Part shown: positions 52,299 to 60,602 of the stretch, piece by piece
How the letters are laid out: every line of letters starts with the position of its first letter
How positions within the stretch are numbered: position 1 is the first letter of the stretch
Source of the DNA: an uncultured Gemmatimonadales bacterium
Lineage (GTDB): Bacteria; Gemmatimonadota; Gemmatimonadetes; Palauibacterales; Palauibacteraceae
Direction: 5' to 3'
Assembly: GCA_947259585.1 (NCBI GenBank)
Contig: CAMYMV010000001.1
Coordinates: 103,902-167,901, forward strand
DNA length: 64,000 nucleotides
The notes under the pieces: generated by a model
Told to the model about the DNA's origin: nothing
The model's input: the letters and a program-made list of their open reading frames with translations, nothing else
Database searches by the model: none
Translations under genes and position numbers: made by a program

Positions 52299-53066
52299 AT
52301 GCTTCTGACAGCCCGCGTGTCCGGGCTTCTCCGGAAGCTTCTTCCGTCGCTCTTCGCGATCCTTCTGGTGGTGCGCCCGGCCATCGGCCAGGACAGCGAG
52401 GATCGCGTGCTAAAGGGGACCGTGCACTCGAAGGAGACCGGCGCGCCGCTCGCGAACGTTCTCATCGAGCTCGAGTCGCAAGGGCTTCAGGCGCTGACGG
52501 ACTCTACGGGAAGGTTCCGGATGGCCCGGGTCGCTCCGGTCGCGGACACGGTGAGGGCTAGCTACTTCAACTTCGCGTCCAGCCGCGAGCCCGTGGACCT
52601 GACCGGAGCCGGTCCGCACCAGATCGAGCTCACCCTCAGCGGCGCGGCGTTCAACGTCGCCGACCTCGTCGTGCAGATACGCGGGTCGCCGTGGGCCGCC
52701 TCGCAGTTCGCGCGCCGGATCGAGGGCATGCGGGGCGAGATCGTCTTCTATCCCGAGATCCGTCGACGCTCCACGCTCCGCCTCATCGACTTCTTCCGCT
52801 CGGTCAGACGAACGAGGATACTGTACGAAGGGGGCGAGTGGAGGCTGTTCATGCGCGGTCTCATCGCGGCGCGATACTGCCGCCCGGCCATCTTCATGAA
52901 CGGCGTCCCGGCCCCGGACTGGGTGATCGACGCCACGACCGTCTTCGACGTCCTGGCCATCGAGATCTACTGGGAGCCCAACGTGCCCGGCGAGTTCAAG
53001 CGGTTCACGAGCTGCGGTGCGGTGAACATCTGGACCGGGACTCCCCCCGCCCTCGCGGAGGGCTGA
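52299..53066 (+). CDS. Secreted protein with carboxypeptidase-regulatory-like and TonB-plug-like domains
   Basis: 255 aa; binding site GGAGGCGCC before ATG. Signal peptide (LLPSLFAILLVVRPAIGQ). Residues about 30-110 form a CarboxypepD_reg-like beta sandwich (LKGTVHSKETGAPLANVLIEL, LTDSTGRFRMARV). The rest resembles a TonB-receptor plug (ILYEGGEWRLFMRG, AIFMNGVPAPDWVID, VFDVLAIEIYW) but there is no barrel. Function unknown. Divergent from the M24-like gene across 131 nt. Confidence 0.75.
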   Translation: MLLTARVSGLLRKLLPSLFAILLVVRPAIGQDSEDRVLKGTVHSKETGAPLANVLIELESQGLQALTDSTGRFRMARVAPVADTVRASYFNFASSREPVDLTGAGPHQIELTLSGAAFNVADLVVQIRGSPWAASQFARRIEGMRGEIVFYPEIRRRSTLRLIDFFRSVRRTRILYEGGEWRLFMRGLIAARYCRPAIFMNGVPAPDWVIDATTVFDVLAIEIYWEPNVPGEFKRFTSCGAVNIWTGTPPALAEG

Positions 53067-53102
53067 TCGAGCCGGAGCGCACTCGACGCTAGCTCTCGAC
53101 TC

Positions 53103-54524
53103 TCAGCCTGATCTGCCCAGCGCCGACCGGGCCGCGTGGTAGCCGCACATCCCGTGGACGCCGCCACCGGGAGGCGTGGAGGATGAGCAGAGATAAAGAT
53201 CGCGGATCGGGGTGGCGTACGGGTCGCGCTTCGGAAACGGCCGCGCGAGGGTCTGTGCGAGGGTGTTGGCGCCGCCCGAGATGTCTCCGCCGATATGGTT
53301 CGCGTTCAGGGCGGCGAGGCCGGCTGGCCCGAGCACGCTTCTCGCCAGGATACACTCCCTGAACCCGGGCGCGAATCGCTCGATCTGCGATTCGATCCGC
53401 TCGGTCATGTCTTCATCGCTGCCGTGCGGCACGTGGCAGTAGGCCCACCCGGTGTGCTTACCCTCCGGGGCCCGCGTCCGGTCGAGGAGGCTCTGCTGGG
53501 CGAGCAGGACGAACGGCCGCTCCGGGACACGGCCCTCCCAGGCGGCTCGCTCCGCTTCGGCGATCTCGTCGAACGTGCCCCCGACGTGGACGGTGCCGGC
53601 CCTGCTGCAATCCGCGGCGGTCCACGGGATCGGGTCGCTCAACGCCCAGTCCAGCTTGAAGACGCCCGGCCCGTACCGATAGCGGGAGAGACGCCTCCGG
53701 TAGCGTGGAGGGAGCTCATCACCCACAATCTCCAGGAGCTGCCGGGGGGTGACCGAGAAGAGCTTGACGGCTCCCTCCGGCAGGTCTTCGAGATCCTCGA
53801 CCGGCCTCTCCGTGACCAGCTCACCGCCCAGCGAACGCAACACGGAGATGAGGCCGTCGGCCAGTCGCTGGGATCCTCCCTCCGGAAACGGCCAGCCGAC
53901 GACGTGCCCCAGGGCGGCGAGGACGAGCCCGATGGCGCTGCTCGGGCGCATCTCCAACGGGATTACCGAGTGTGCCGCCAGGCCGGCGATCAGGGCTCGT
54001 GCCCGGACCCCTTCGAACGAGCCCGCCAGGCTGCGGGCGGACCGAAGGCCCAGGAGGCCGAACCGCGAGAACCGAACGGGGTGCCGGGGCATGCCGATCG
54101 GGGCGAGCAGGTCGTTCGCCAGATCGTCCCATCCATCGACGAGCGGGCCGAGGAGGCGCCGGTAGGTCTCTCCATCAGGGCCGAGCGCCGTCGCGGTCTC
54201 CGGCAGTGATCGCTCCAGCACGACGGCGGAGCCGTCGTCCAGCGGATGGGCGAGCGGCGCCTCCGGCTGCGTCCAGCGGACGCCGTGCGCTTCCAGATCG
54301 AGGCCGCGGAAGAACGGCGACGCAAAGCCCAAAGGGTGGATCGCCGAGCAAACATCGTGATGAAAGCCGGGGAGGGTCAGCTCCGCGGTGCGCAGTCCGC
54401 CTCCCGGCGTGTCGCTGGCCTCGTACAACGTGACGTCGCGACCCGCCTGAGCCAGCACGATCGCGGCGGCCAGGCCGTTGGGCCCGGAGCCCACAACGAC
54501 CGCATCTCGTGGAGCTGTGCTCAT
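53103..54524 (-). CDS. FAD-dependent CrtI/PYROXD2-like oxidoreductase
   Basis: 473 aa. FAD-binding VVVGSGPNGLAAAIVLAQAG, then GGGLRTAELTLPGFHHDVCSA, and the C-terminal flavin motif STPPGGGVHGMCGYHAA. The family includes phytoene desaturases and many uncharacterised relatives; a direct role in carotenoids is not shown. It is divergent from the serine palmitoyltransferase gene across only 78 nt, so shared regulation or a lipid-modifying role is possible (inference). Confidence 0.82.
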   Translation of the reverse strand: MSTAPRDAVVVGSGPNGLAAAIVLAQAGRDVTLYEASDTPGGGLRTAELTLPGFHHDVCSAIHPLGFASPFFRGLDLEAHGVRWTQPEAPLAHPLDDGSAVVLERSLPETATALGPDGETYRRLLGPLVDGWDDLANDLLAPIGMPRHPVRFSRFGLLGLRSARSLAGSFEGVRARALIAGLAAHSVIPLEMRPSSAIGLVLAALGHVVGWPFPEGGSQRLADGLISVLRSLGGELVTERPVEDLEDLPEGAVKLFSVTPRQLLEIVGDELPPRYRRRLSRYRYGPGVFKLDWALSDPIPWTAADCSRAGTVHVGGTFDEIAEAERAAWEGRVPERPFVLLAQQSLLDRTRAPEGKHTGWAYCHVPHGSDEDMTERIESQIERFAPGFRECILARSVLGPAGLAALNANHIGGDISGGANTLAQTLARPFPKRDPYATPIRDLYLCSSSTPPGGGVHGMCGYHAARSALGRSG

Positions 54525-54602
54525 CCAATCATCCGATTGCCCGGATCTCTCGCCCCGGGTAGCTTCCCGTGCTCCGCTCTGCCATCGGAAAGGTCACACG
54601 TC

Positions 54603-55784
54603 ATGCACGTTTTCGCTAAGTGCGAGAACTTCACCACCTCCCGAGAGCTCCGCGCGATCGGCCTCTATCCGTATTTTCAGCCGATCGAGGAGTCGTGCGA
54701 CACGACCGTCGTGATCAACGGCGAGCGGAAGGTGATGGCGGGGTCCAACAACTACATGGGCCTCACGCACGATCCACGAATCCTCGAGGCAGCCAGAGAA
54801 GCGCTCATCCGGTACGGCAGCGGCAACACGGGCAGTCGCTTTCTCAACGGTAATCTGGATCTCCACGATCAGCTCGAGCACGAGCTGGCCGCCTTCGTCG
54901 GGAAGGAAGCGGCGCTCGTCTTCTCGACCGGGTATCTGACCAACCTCGGCACCCTGTCGGCGTTGATCGCACGGAACGACACGGTCTTCGTCGACAAGCT
55001 CGACCACGCCTGCATCCAGGACGGCGCGCGGTTGGGCTTTGGGCGCGTGCAGCGCTTCAACCACGGCGACTACGAGAAGCTCGGAGCGATGCTGGCCGCC
55101 GAGAAGGAGGAGCGGGGCAAGCTCATCGCCGTGGACGGCGTCTACAGCATGGAGGGGGACCTGGCGGACCTCCCGACGCTCGTGCGTCTGCGAAAGGAGT
55201 ACCGGGCCGGCCTCGTGGTGGACGACGCGCACTCGCTCGGTGTCGTCGGACCCGAGGGCAACGGGACGGCGGCTCACTTCGGCCTGACGGACGAGGTGGA
55301 TCTGATAACCGGCACGTTCTCGAAGTCGTTCGCCTCGATCGGCGGGTTCGTGGCCGGGACCGACACGATCTGCGAGTATCTGCGCAACAACGCACGCGCC
55401 CTGATCTTCAGCGCGAGCATGCCTCCGACGGCCGTTGCCACGGTGCTCAAGGCTCTGGAGATCATCCGCGAAGAGCCGGAGCGACGCGAGCAGCTGTGGA
55501 AGAACACGCGGAAGATGGCGGAGGGCTTCCGCACCATCGGGTTCGAGATCGGGCCGACCGAGACGCCGATCATTCCCGTTCTGGTAGGGCCGATGGACAA
55601 GACCTTCCGGTTCTGGCGTGAGCTTTTCGACGCCGGTGTGTTCACCAATCCCGTCGTGCCACCCGCCGTGCCCGAGGGCAGCTGCCGCCTTCGGACGAGC
55701 TACATGGCCACACACACCGACGAGCAACTGGACTTCGTCCTCGAGTGCATCGAGAGGATCGGCAAGAAGCTCCAGGTGGTGTGA
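54603..55784 (+). CDS. spt: Serine palmitoyltransferase (alpha-oxoamine synthase family)
   Basis: 393 aa; frame upstream of this ATG is not conserved. PLP-dependent enzyme condensing serine with an acyl thioester to 3-ketosphinganine. The PLP lysine is K241 in GTFSKSFASIGGFV; the stacking His is in DKLDHACIQDGARLG; VDDAHSLGVVGPEG holds the Asp/His pair; and the glycine loop is YGSGNTGSRFLNG. GTFSKS favours SPT over KBL (GTLGKA) or BioF. It is soluble with no membrane anchor, as in bacterial SPTs. The next three genes fit the later steps of ceramide synthesis. Confidence 0.87.
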   Translation: MHVFAKCENFTTSRELRAIGLYPYFQPIEESCDTTVVINGERKVMAGSNNYMGLTHDPRILEAAREALIRYGSGNTGSRFLNGNLDLHDQLEHELAAFVGKEAALVFSTGYLTNLGTLSALIARNDTVFVDKLDHACIQDGARLGFGRVQRFNHGDYEKLGAMLAAEKEERGKLIAVDGVYSMEGDLADLPTLVRLRKEYRAGLVVDDAHSLGVVGPEGNGTAAHFGLTDEVDLITGTFSKSFASIGGFVAGTDTICEYLRNNARALIFSASMPPTAVATVLKALEIIREEPERREQLWKNTRKMAEGFRTIGFEIGPTETPIIPVLVGPMDKTFRFWRELFDAGVFTNPVVPPAVPEGSCRLRTSYMATHTDEQLDFVLECIERIGKKLQVV

Positions 55785-55848
55785 GGAGAGCCGGCCCCCG
55801 CCGTCCCGCGCTCGTGGACCGAAGCGTCTGAGCCGATCTCGGTCTCCG

Positions 55849-56979
55849 ATGAGCGGCGTCCTCTCCGTTATCCCCGTGTCAGCGCGAAGCGATGAGATGG
55901 AGGCGTTTATCCGGCTCCCGTGGTCCATCTACGAAGGCAATGCGGTCTGGGTGCCACCGCTTCTGCGAGACATGCGAGTGATGATGGATCCGCAGCGGCA
56001 TCCGTTTCACGACCACTCGGAGGTTCAGGCGTTCCTGGCCCTGAGAGATGGCCGCCCGGTGGGCCGGATCGCCGCGATACACAACCGGCGTCACGTCGAG
56101 TTTCACGACGACAGCACCGGGTTCTTCGGCTTCTACGAGTGCCGCCGCGACGGCGAGGCATCCTCCGCCCTCCTGGACGCGGCGGCAGACTGGCTCCGTG
56201 AACGCGGGCTGGAGGGGATGCGCGGCCCGGTGAGCTTCTCGACCAACGAGCAGGCCGGCCTGCTCGTCGAGGGGTTCGACGATCCGCCGGCGGTGATGAT
56301 GCCCTACAATCCGCCCTACTACGCCGAGCAGCTGCAGGCGTACGGCCTCGAGCCCGCCAAGACGTTGGTCGCGTACTTTCTGCACGCGGCCGCACCGCCC
56401 GAATACCTCGTGCGGGCGGCCGGCCTCGTCGAGCGGCGCACGGGCGTGCGGGTCAGGTACCTCAGCAAGCGAGACTTCGACCGGGACCTGAAGATCATCC
56501 GCGACCTGTACAACTCGGCCTGGGAGCGGAACTGGGGCTTCGTCCCCATGACCGATGACGAGATCGACCACATGGCGAAGGAGCTGAAGCCGGTCGTCGA
56601 TCCCCGGCTTACCCTCATCGCCGAGGATGCCGAGAATCGGCCGGTCGGGTTCGCCCTCGCCCTGCCGGACTTCAATCAGGTCCTGAAGCACCTGAACGGG
56701 CGGCTCTTCCCGTTCGGCGTGCTGAGGGCGTTGTGGCTGCGGCGAAGGATCGACCGGCTTCGCGTCCTCACCCTGGGCGTGCGCAGCGAGTACAGAGGTA
56801 GAGGGCTGGATGCCCTCTTCTACCTGGGCATCTTCAGGGGCGGGAACTCGCAGGGGATCGCGAAGGGCGAGTTTTCCTGGGTGCTCGAGGACAACGATTC
56901 GATACGCAGGCCTCTGGAGAGGATGGGTGCGCACGTGTACAAGCGGTACCGTCTCTACCAGACCTCGCTTCGACCGTGA
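55849..56979 (+). CDS. bcerS: Bacterial ceramide synthase-like N-acyltransferase (GNAT fold)
   Basis: 376 aa. GNAT-like family pattern: DPQRHPFHDHSEVQAFLA, GRPVGRIAAIHNRRHVEFHDD, GFFGFYECRRDGEASSALL, GPVSFSTNEQAGLLVEGFD and MMPYNPPYYAEQL, then LTLGVRSEYRGRGLDALF. I recognise this as the family of the Caulobacter enzyme that N-acylates the sphingoid base. Its place directly after spt supports this. Recognition is from memory, and other GNAT functions cannot be excluded. Its stop overlaps the next GTG (GTGA). Confidence 0.72.
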   Translation: MSGVLSVIPVSARSDEMEAFIRLPWSIYEGNAVWVPPLLRDMRVMMDPQRHPFHDHSEVQAFLALRDGRPVGRIAAIHNRRHVEFHDDSTGFFGFYECRRDGEASSALLDAAADWLRERGLEGMRGPVSFSTNEQAGLLVEGFDDPPAVMMPYNPPYYAEQLQAYGLEPAKTLVAYFLHAAAPPEYLVRAAGLVERRTGVRVRYLSKRDFDRDLKIIRDLYNSAWERNWGFVPMTDDEIDHMAKELKPVVDPRLTLIAEDAENRPVGFALALPDFNQVLKHLNGRLFPFGVLRALWLRRRIDRLRVLTLGVRSEYRGRGLDALFYLGIFRGGNSQGIAKGEFSWVLEDNDSIRRPLERMGAHVYKRYRLYQTSLRP

Positions 56980-57941
56980 GCAGGAGCCCGCGCAAGGCGC
57001 TGGTGACTGGCGCCACCGGCTTCCTGGGCAGCCACGTGGCGGAGGCGTGGCTGGAGGCCGGCCACGAGGTGCGCTACACCAGGCGCGCGACCAGCGACAC
57101 GCGCTGGCTCGAGGGCCTGGACATCGAGTCGGTAGAGTGGGATGTGCGGGACACCGAAGGCTTGCAGAGGGCGCTGCGGGAGATCGACACGGTCGTGCAC
57201 GTCGCCGGCGTGACCCGCGCTCCCAAGAGACCCGACTACTTCCAGGTGAACGCCACCGGGGCGGCCCGCATCGCCGAGGCGGCGGTCAAGGCGGGCGTGT
57301 CGCGTTTCGTCCTGGTCAGCAGCCTCGCCGCCCGGGGGCCGGACGGAGGGGACGGTCCGGTGAGTGCCTACGGACAGAGCAAGCGACGAGGCGAAGAGCT
57401 CGTCCGGCTCTTCGAGGAGAAGATGGAGATCGTGGTTCTCCGGCCCGGCGGCATCTACGGGCCCCGCGACTCGGATCTCTTCCCCCTCTTCGAGATGGCC
57501 GGAAAGGGCTGGCTGGTAGCGCCGGCCGGCAGCCCTCCGCTGCAGCCGGTGTACGTGAGCGACGTCGCGCGCCTGACGGTGGCGGCGGGCACGGGCGAGT
57601 ACGCCGGGATCGGCCCGTATCCGGTGGCGGAGGAGGGCGAGTATCGCTGGCGGGAGGTTCGCGACGGGCTGGCATCCGCGCTCAACCGGCGCGTCCGGAT
57701 GATCTGGCTTCCGAAGACCGTCTTCATCTCGATCGGTGCGCTCGCCGAGACCGCGGCCCGGTTGACCCGGCAGGACCCTCGGCTGGACAGGAGAAACGCG
57801 GTCGACCTGAGCCGGCACGGCTGGACTTCCGACACGGCACCGACGCGCGAGGCCTTCGCCTGGCAGGCCGAGGTCAACCTTCCCGAAGGCCTGGCGCTGA
57901 CGGCGGAGTGGTACCGGAGGGTCGGGTGGTTGGCGACGTGA
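56976..57941 (+). CDS. cerR: Extended SDR, candidate ceramide reductase
   Basis: 321 aa, GTG start overlapping the acyltransferase gene. Rossmann motif ALVTGATGFLGSHVAEAWLEAG; VVHVAGVTRAPKRPDYFQVNA; catalytic SAYGQSKRRGEELV (Y-x3-K); VLRPGGIYGPRDSDL; and C-terminal VFISIGALAETAARLT that may touch the membrane. In Caulobacter an epimerase-like SDR reduces the 3-keto group after N-acylation. The position here supports the same role, but SDR substrate assignment by sequence is weak. Confidence 0.68.
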   Translation: MSRSPRKALVTGATGFLGSHVAEAWLEAGHEVRYTRRATSDTRWLEGLDIESVEWDVRDTEGLQRALREIDTVVHVAGVTRAPKRPDYFQVNATGAARIAEAAVKAGVSRFVLVSSLAARGPDGGDGPVSAYGQSKRRGEELVRLFEEKMEIVVLRPGGIYGPRDSDLFPLFEMAGKGWLVAPAGSPPLQPVYVSDVARLTVAAGTGEYAGIGPYPVAEEGEYRWREVRDGLASALNRRVRMIWLPKTVFISIGALAETAARLTRQDPRLDRRNAVDLSRHGWTSDTAPTREAFAWQAEVNLPEGLALTAEWYRRVGWLAT

Positions 57942-57951
57942 GCGCGTCACG

Positions 57952-58839
57952 GTGAGCGAGGGCCGCACTCCCACGGGCCTGCTGGCGATCGATCGGGTGG
58001 CGATCGGTTATGCGGCGGTGACCGGAGCGCTGTCGTTGGCCGGCGGCCTCAGAGGGATGGCGTTCGCCGCTCTCCACGCCCTCGTGATCTTCCTGATCGT
58101 CAGGATGTCGCGACGGCCGCTTCCGCGCGGGCAGTTGGCCACCTTCTTCCGGCTGCTCTATCCGGTGATCGCGACGCCTCTCCTCTACCACGAGCTCTCG
58201 TACCTCAACCAGTTCGTGGTCACGGGCTACTTCGATTCGATCGTGCAGGGATGGGAGGTAGCCGTCTTCGGCTCCCAGATCAGTCAGGAGGCCGCCGGCT
58301 GGTTCCCGGCGCTTTGGCTCTCCGAGTTCATGACGGTCGGCTATCTGACCTACTATTTCGTGATCCCGCTGCTGGCCGTGGGGTGCTGGGCATCTGCCGG
58401 AAAGGTAGGGTTCCACCGACTCGGGGTTACCGTCGCACTGGCATTCGCCATCTGCTACACCTGGTTTATCCTCTTTCCGGTGATGGGCCCTCGCTACTGG
58501 TATGGAGCTCTCGAGGGCGCGTTGTCGGAGGGAAGCATCTACCAGTTCACGCGCGAGCTGCTTGCAGGCGGCTCCTCCAAGGGCACGGCGTTCCCGAGCT
58601 CGCACGTCGCCGGGACGTGCGCCGCCTGGTTCGCCGCCTGGCGGGTGGATGAGCGCGGCTTCTTCCTGGCTGCCGTCCCCGTCGTGATCCTCGTGCTCAG
58701 CACCGTCTGGGGAGGCTTCCACTACGCGATCGACGCCGTGGCAGGGCTCCTGATCGCCTGGATCGCGTTTGTCCTGGGTCCCCGGCTTGCTGCATGGGCT
58801 CCGCTCCCCGATGACTCCTCGGCTCCCGACGCCTCGTAG
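57952..58839 (+). CDS. PAP2-superfamily membrane enzyme (inositol-phosphorylceramide-synthase-like)
   Basis: 295 aa, GTG start 10 nt after the SDR gene. About six transmembrane segments. Catalytic motifs: GTAFPSSHVAGTCAAWF (SxxH region) and GGFHYAIDAVAGLL (H...D). The stretch ILFPVMGPRYWYG resembles the PAP2_3/IPC-synthase branch more than classical phosphatidate phosphatases. In this operon it could add or remove a phospho-headgroup on ceramide; the exact reaction is inference. Confidence 0.75.
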   Translation: MSEGRTPTGLLAIDRVAIGYAAVTGALSLAGGLRGMAFAALHALVIFLIVRMSRRPLPRGQLATFFRLLYPVIATPLLYHELSYLNQFVVTGYFDSIVQGWEVAVFGSQISQEAAGWFPALWLSEFMTVGYLTYYFVIPLLAVGCWASAGKVGFHRLGVTVALAFAICYTWFILFPVMGPRYWYGALEGALSEGSIYQFTRELLAGGSSKGTAFPSSHVAGTCAAWFAAWRVDERGFFLAAVPVVILVLSTVWGGFHYAIDAVAGLLIAWIAFVLGPRLAAWAPLPDDSSAPDAS

Positions 58840-58922
58840 AAAGTAGGGGCCCCACCAACCATATTTGTGTGGGCTTCTAGACTTGCCTGGGTTTCCGGTG
58901 ACTCCTTTTGAAGGGACCTACA

Positions 58923-59231
58923 ATGCAGGCACTCGAGCTGCTGGCGCCGGTGGTCGTGACGGTCACGCTCATCTTGATGGTCGGGGCCGTCATCCTGCTC
59001 AAGCCGCTCTCCAAACAGGGCGCGGCCCTCCTGGAGCAGATGCTGAAGGACCGCCGGGAGGGACGCACGGCGGACGACTTGGAGCATCTAACCTCCGCGA
59101 TGACAAATATTTCCGAGCGTATGCGGCTGCTGGAGGACCGGCAGAGCTTTACGGAGTCGCTCATCGAGGCGGCCCCCGAGAGCCGCGGCCGGATCCCCGA
59201 GCACGTCGAGCCGGCCTCGCCCGAGGAATGA
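58923..59231 (+). CDS. Small single-pass membrane protein of unknown function
   Basis: 102 aa from ATG 58923, which has AAGGGA upstream. One N-terminal transmembrane segment (VVVTVTLILMVGAVILL), then a charged helical/coiled-coil region (GAALLEQMLKDRREG, ISERMRLLEDRQSFTESLIE) and an acidic tail. It resembles small phage-shock- or septum-type coiled-coil proteins only in outline; I do not recognise a family. It sits between the sphingolipid genes and the ECF sigma unit. Confidence 0.7.
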   Translation: MQALELLAPVVVTVTLILMVGAVILLKPLSKQGAALLEQMLKDRREGRTADDLEHLTSAMTNISERMRLLEDRQSFTESLIEAAPESRGRIPEHVEPASPEE

Positions 59232-59313
59232 TGTCCCCGTCTCGCCCGGGATTCCCGGGCAACCATCGGCCACCGCCAGGCGTCGAAAGGGCGGACAACA
59301 GAAAAGGACTCGG

Positions 59314-59868
59314 GTGGAAGAGCGGGCACTCGTAGACCGCGCCAAGGCCGGCGACCGCATCGCGATGAGTCACCTGTACGAGGCTCATTCGCGGCGCGTC
59401 TACGCGGTTGTCAGGCGACTGGCGGGGGATGACGATTTGGCGGCGGATCTGTCGCAGGACGCATGGGTGAGGGCGTTTGAGCGCATTCACCTCTATCGCG
59501 GAGACGCGGCGTTCGGGACGTGGATCCACCGCCTGGCGACGAACGTGGCGTTGAACCGGCTTCGGCGGCGAACGAAGAGGCCGGACGTCGAGCGTTCGGC
59601 GGTGGGGATGCGCTCCTACGAGAAGCCGTCCGACGAAGCGGTGATCAGCCGCCGGATGTTGACGGAGGCGATGGACAGAATGCCGAATGGATACAGACGC
59701 GTGCTCGTTCTGCACGACGTCGAAGGCTGGACGCACGAGGAGATCGGGGAGTCGCTGGGCATCGCGCCCGGTACTTCCAAGTCACAGCTACACAAGGCGA
59801 GGGCGCGGATGCGCGAGCTGATTGCACCGACCTCCGTCGCCAGCGAAGCGGGGAACAGCCTGCAATGA
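59314..59868 (+). CDS. ECF-type RNA polymerase sigma factor
   Basis: 184 aa, GTG start. Sigma region 2: MSHLYEAHSRRVYAVVRRL, DDLAADLSQDAWVRAFERI and FGTWIHRLATNVALNRLRRR. Region 4: LTEAMDRMPNGYRRVLVLHDVEGWTHEEIGESLGI, split at the turn, with KSQLHKARARMRELI. The stop overlaps the anti-sigma start (ATGA), so the pair is made together. Regulon unknown; a target next door could be the PDZ protein. Confidence 0.93.
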   Translation: MEERALVDRAKAGDRIAMSHLYEAHSRRVYAVVRRLAGDDDLAADLSQDAWVRAFERIHLYRGDAAFGTWIHRLATNVALNRLRRRTKRPDVERSAVGMRSYEKPSDEAVISRRMLTEAMDRMPNGYRRVLVLHDVEGWTHEEIGESLGIAPGTSKSQLHKARARMRELIAPTSVASEAGNSLQ

Positions 59869-60566
59869 GTGAAACGAAGTCAGAGCACCTCACGCTCGAG
59901 ATGATCTCGGCACTGCTCGAAGAGCCGGAGGAGCACGCGGAGTCGGCGGCTCACCTGGCGGCCTGCGAGGTTTGTAGCCTGGAGCATTCGCGGATGCGCC
60001 GAATGCTCATGGCGCTCTCGGGTCTCGGAGAGATGCAGCCGCCGGCCGACGAATGGGAGCGGATAGAGGCCAAGCTACCGCGGGAGAGGGGTGTGCTGCC
60101 TTTCAGGCGGATCGGCCTCTTCACGGGTTGGCCCGTCCAGGCGGCGGCGGCGATGCTGGTCTTCGCGGGTGGCATCGCGGCCGGCCTCGTTCTCACCGGC
60201 GGTCCGTCTGGCGACGCCACCCAGGTTGCCGGGAACGAGACGCTCCAGTACGTGGGTGAGGCGGTCGCGAGCGGTCCCGAGACAGCCTCTCCCTTCCTTT
60301 CGGGTCAGTACTACGAAGCGGTAGCAGAGCTCGAGAGTCTGAGAGCGCGACCGGCGGGCTCGGGAGATCTCATCGAGGATCCTACGGCCGCGACGGCGCG
60401 TCTCGCGCGGCTGGACGCGCTCATCCTGGCATCTCGCGAGGCGCTCGCGAGCTCGCCGACGGATCCTGCGATCAACAACCTCCTCTTCGAGTTGATCGAG
60501 GAGCGTGACGATATGGCCTCCGGCCTCGAGGGGGCCGTTCGCCTGGCGGGTCTGGAGTACAGATAG
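59865..60566 (+). CDS. Zinc-finger (ZAS-type) membrane anti-sigma factor
   Basis: 233 aa. The N-terminal cytosolic domain has HLAACEVCSLEHSRM (H-x3-C-x2-C), the anti-sigma zinc motif. One transmembrane segment (AAAAMLVFAGGIAAGLVL) near residue 105 is followed by a periplasmic helical domain (about 120-233). It presumably holds the sigma factor at the membrane until a periplasmic signal releases it. The PDZ protein gene follows after 36 nt. Confidence 0.88.
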   Translation: MSETKSEHLTLEMISALLEEPEEHAESAAHLAACEVCSLEHSRMRRMLMALSGLGEMQPPADEWERIEAKLPRERGVLPFRRIGLFTGWPVQAAAAMLVFAGGIAAGLVLTGGPSGDATQVAGNETLQYVGEAVASGPETASPFLSGQYYEAVAELESLRARPAGSGDLIEDPTAATARLARLDALILASREALASSPTDPAINNLLFELIEERDDMASGLEGAVRLAGLEYR

Positions 60567-60602
60567 ATATGGACAAAGAGAAGTGGAACGGATGTTAGAT
60601 CT

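Noticed and set aside
50245..52308. Long plus-strand open frame opposite the flavin reductase and M24-like genes
   Set aside because: Antisense shadow; the minus-strand genes have intact FAD, disulfide and M24-fold motifs.
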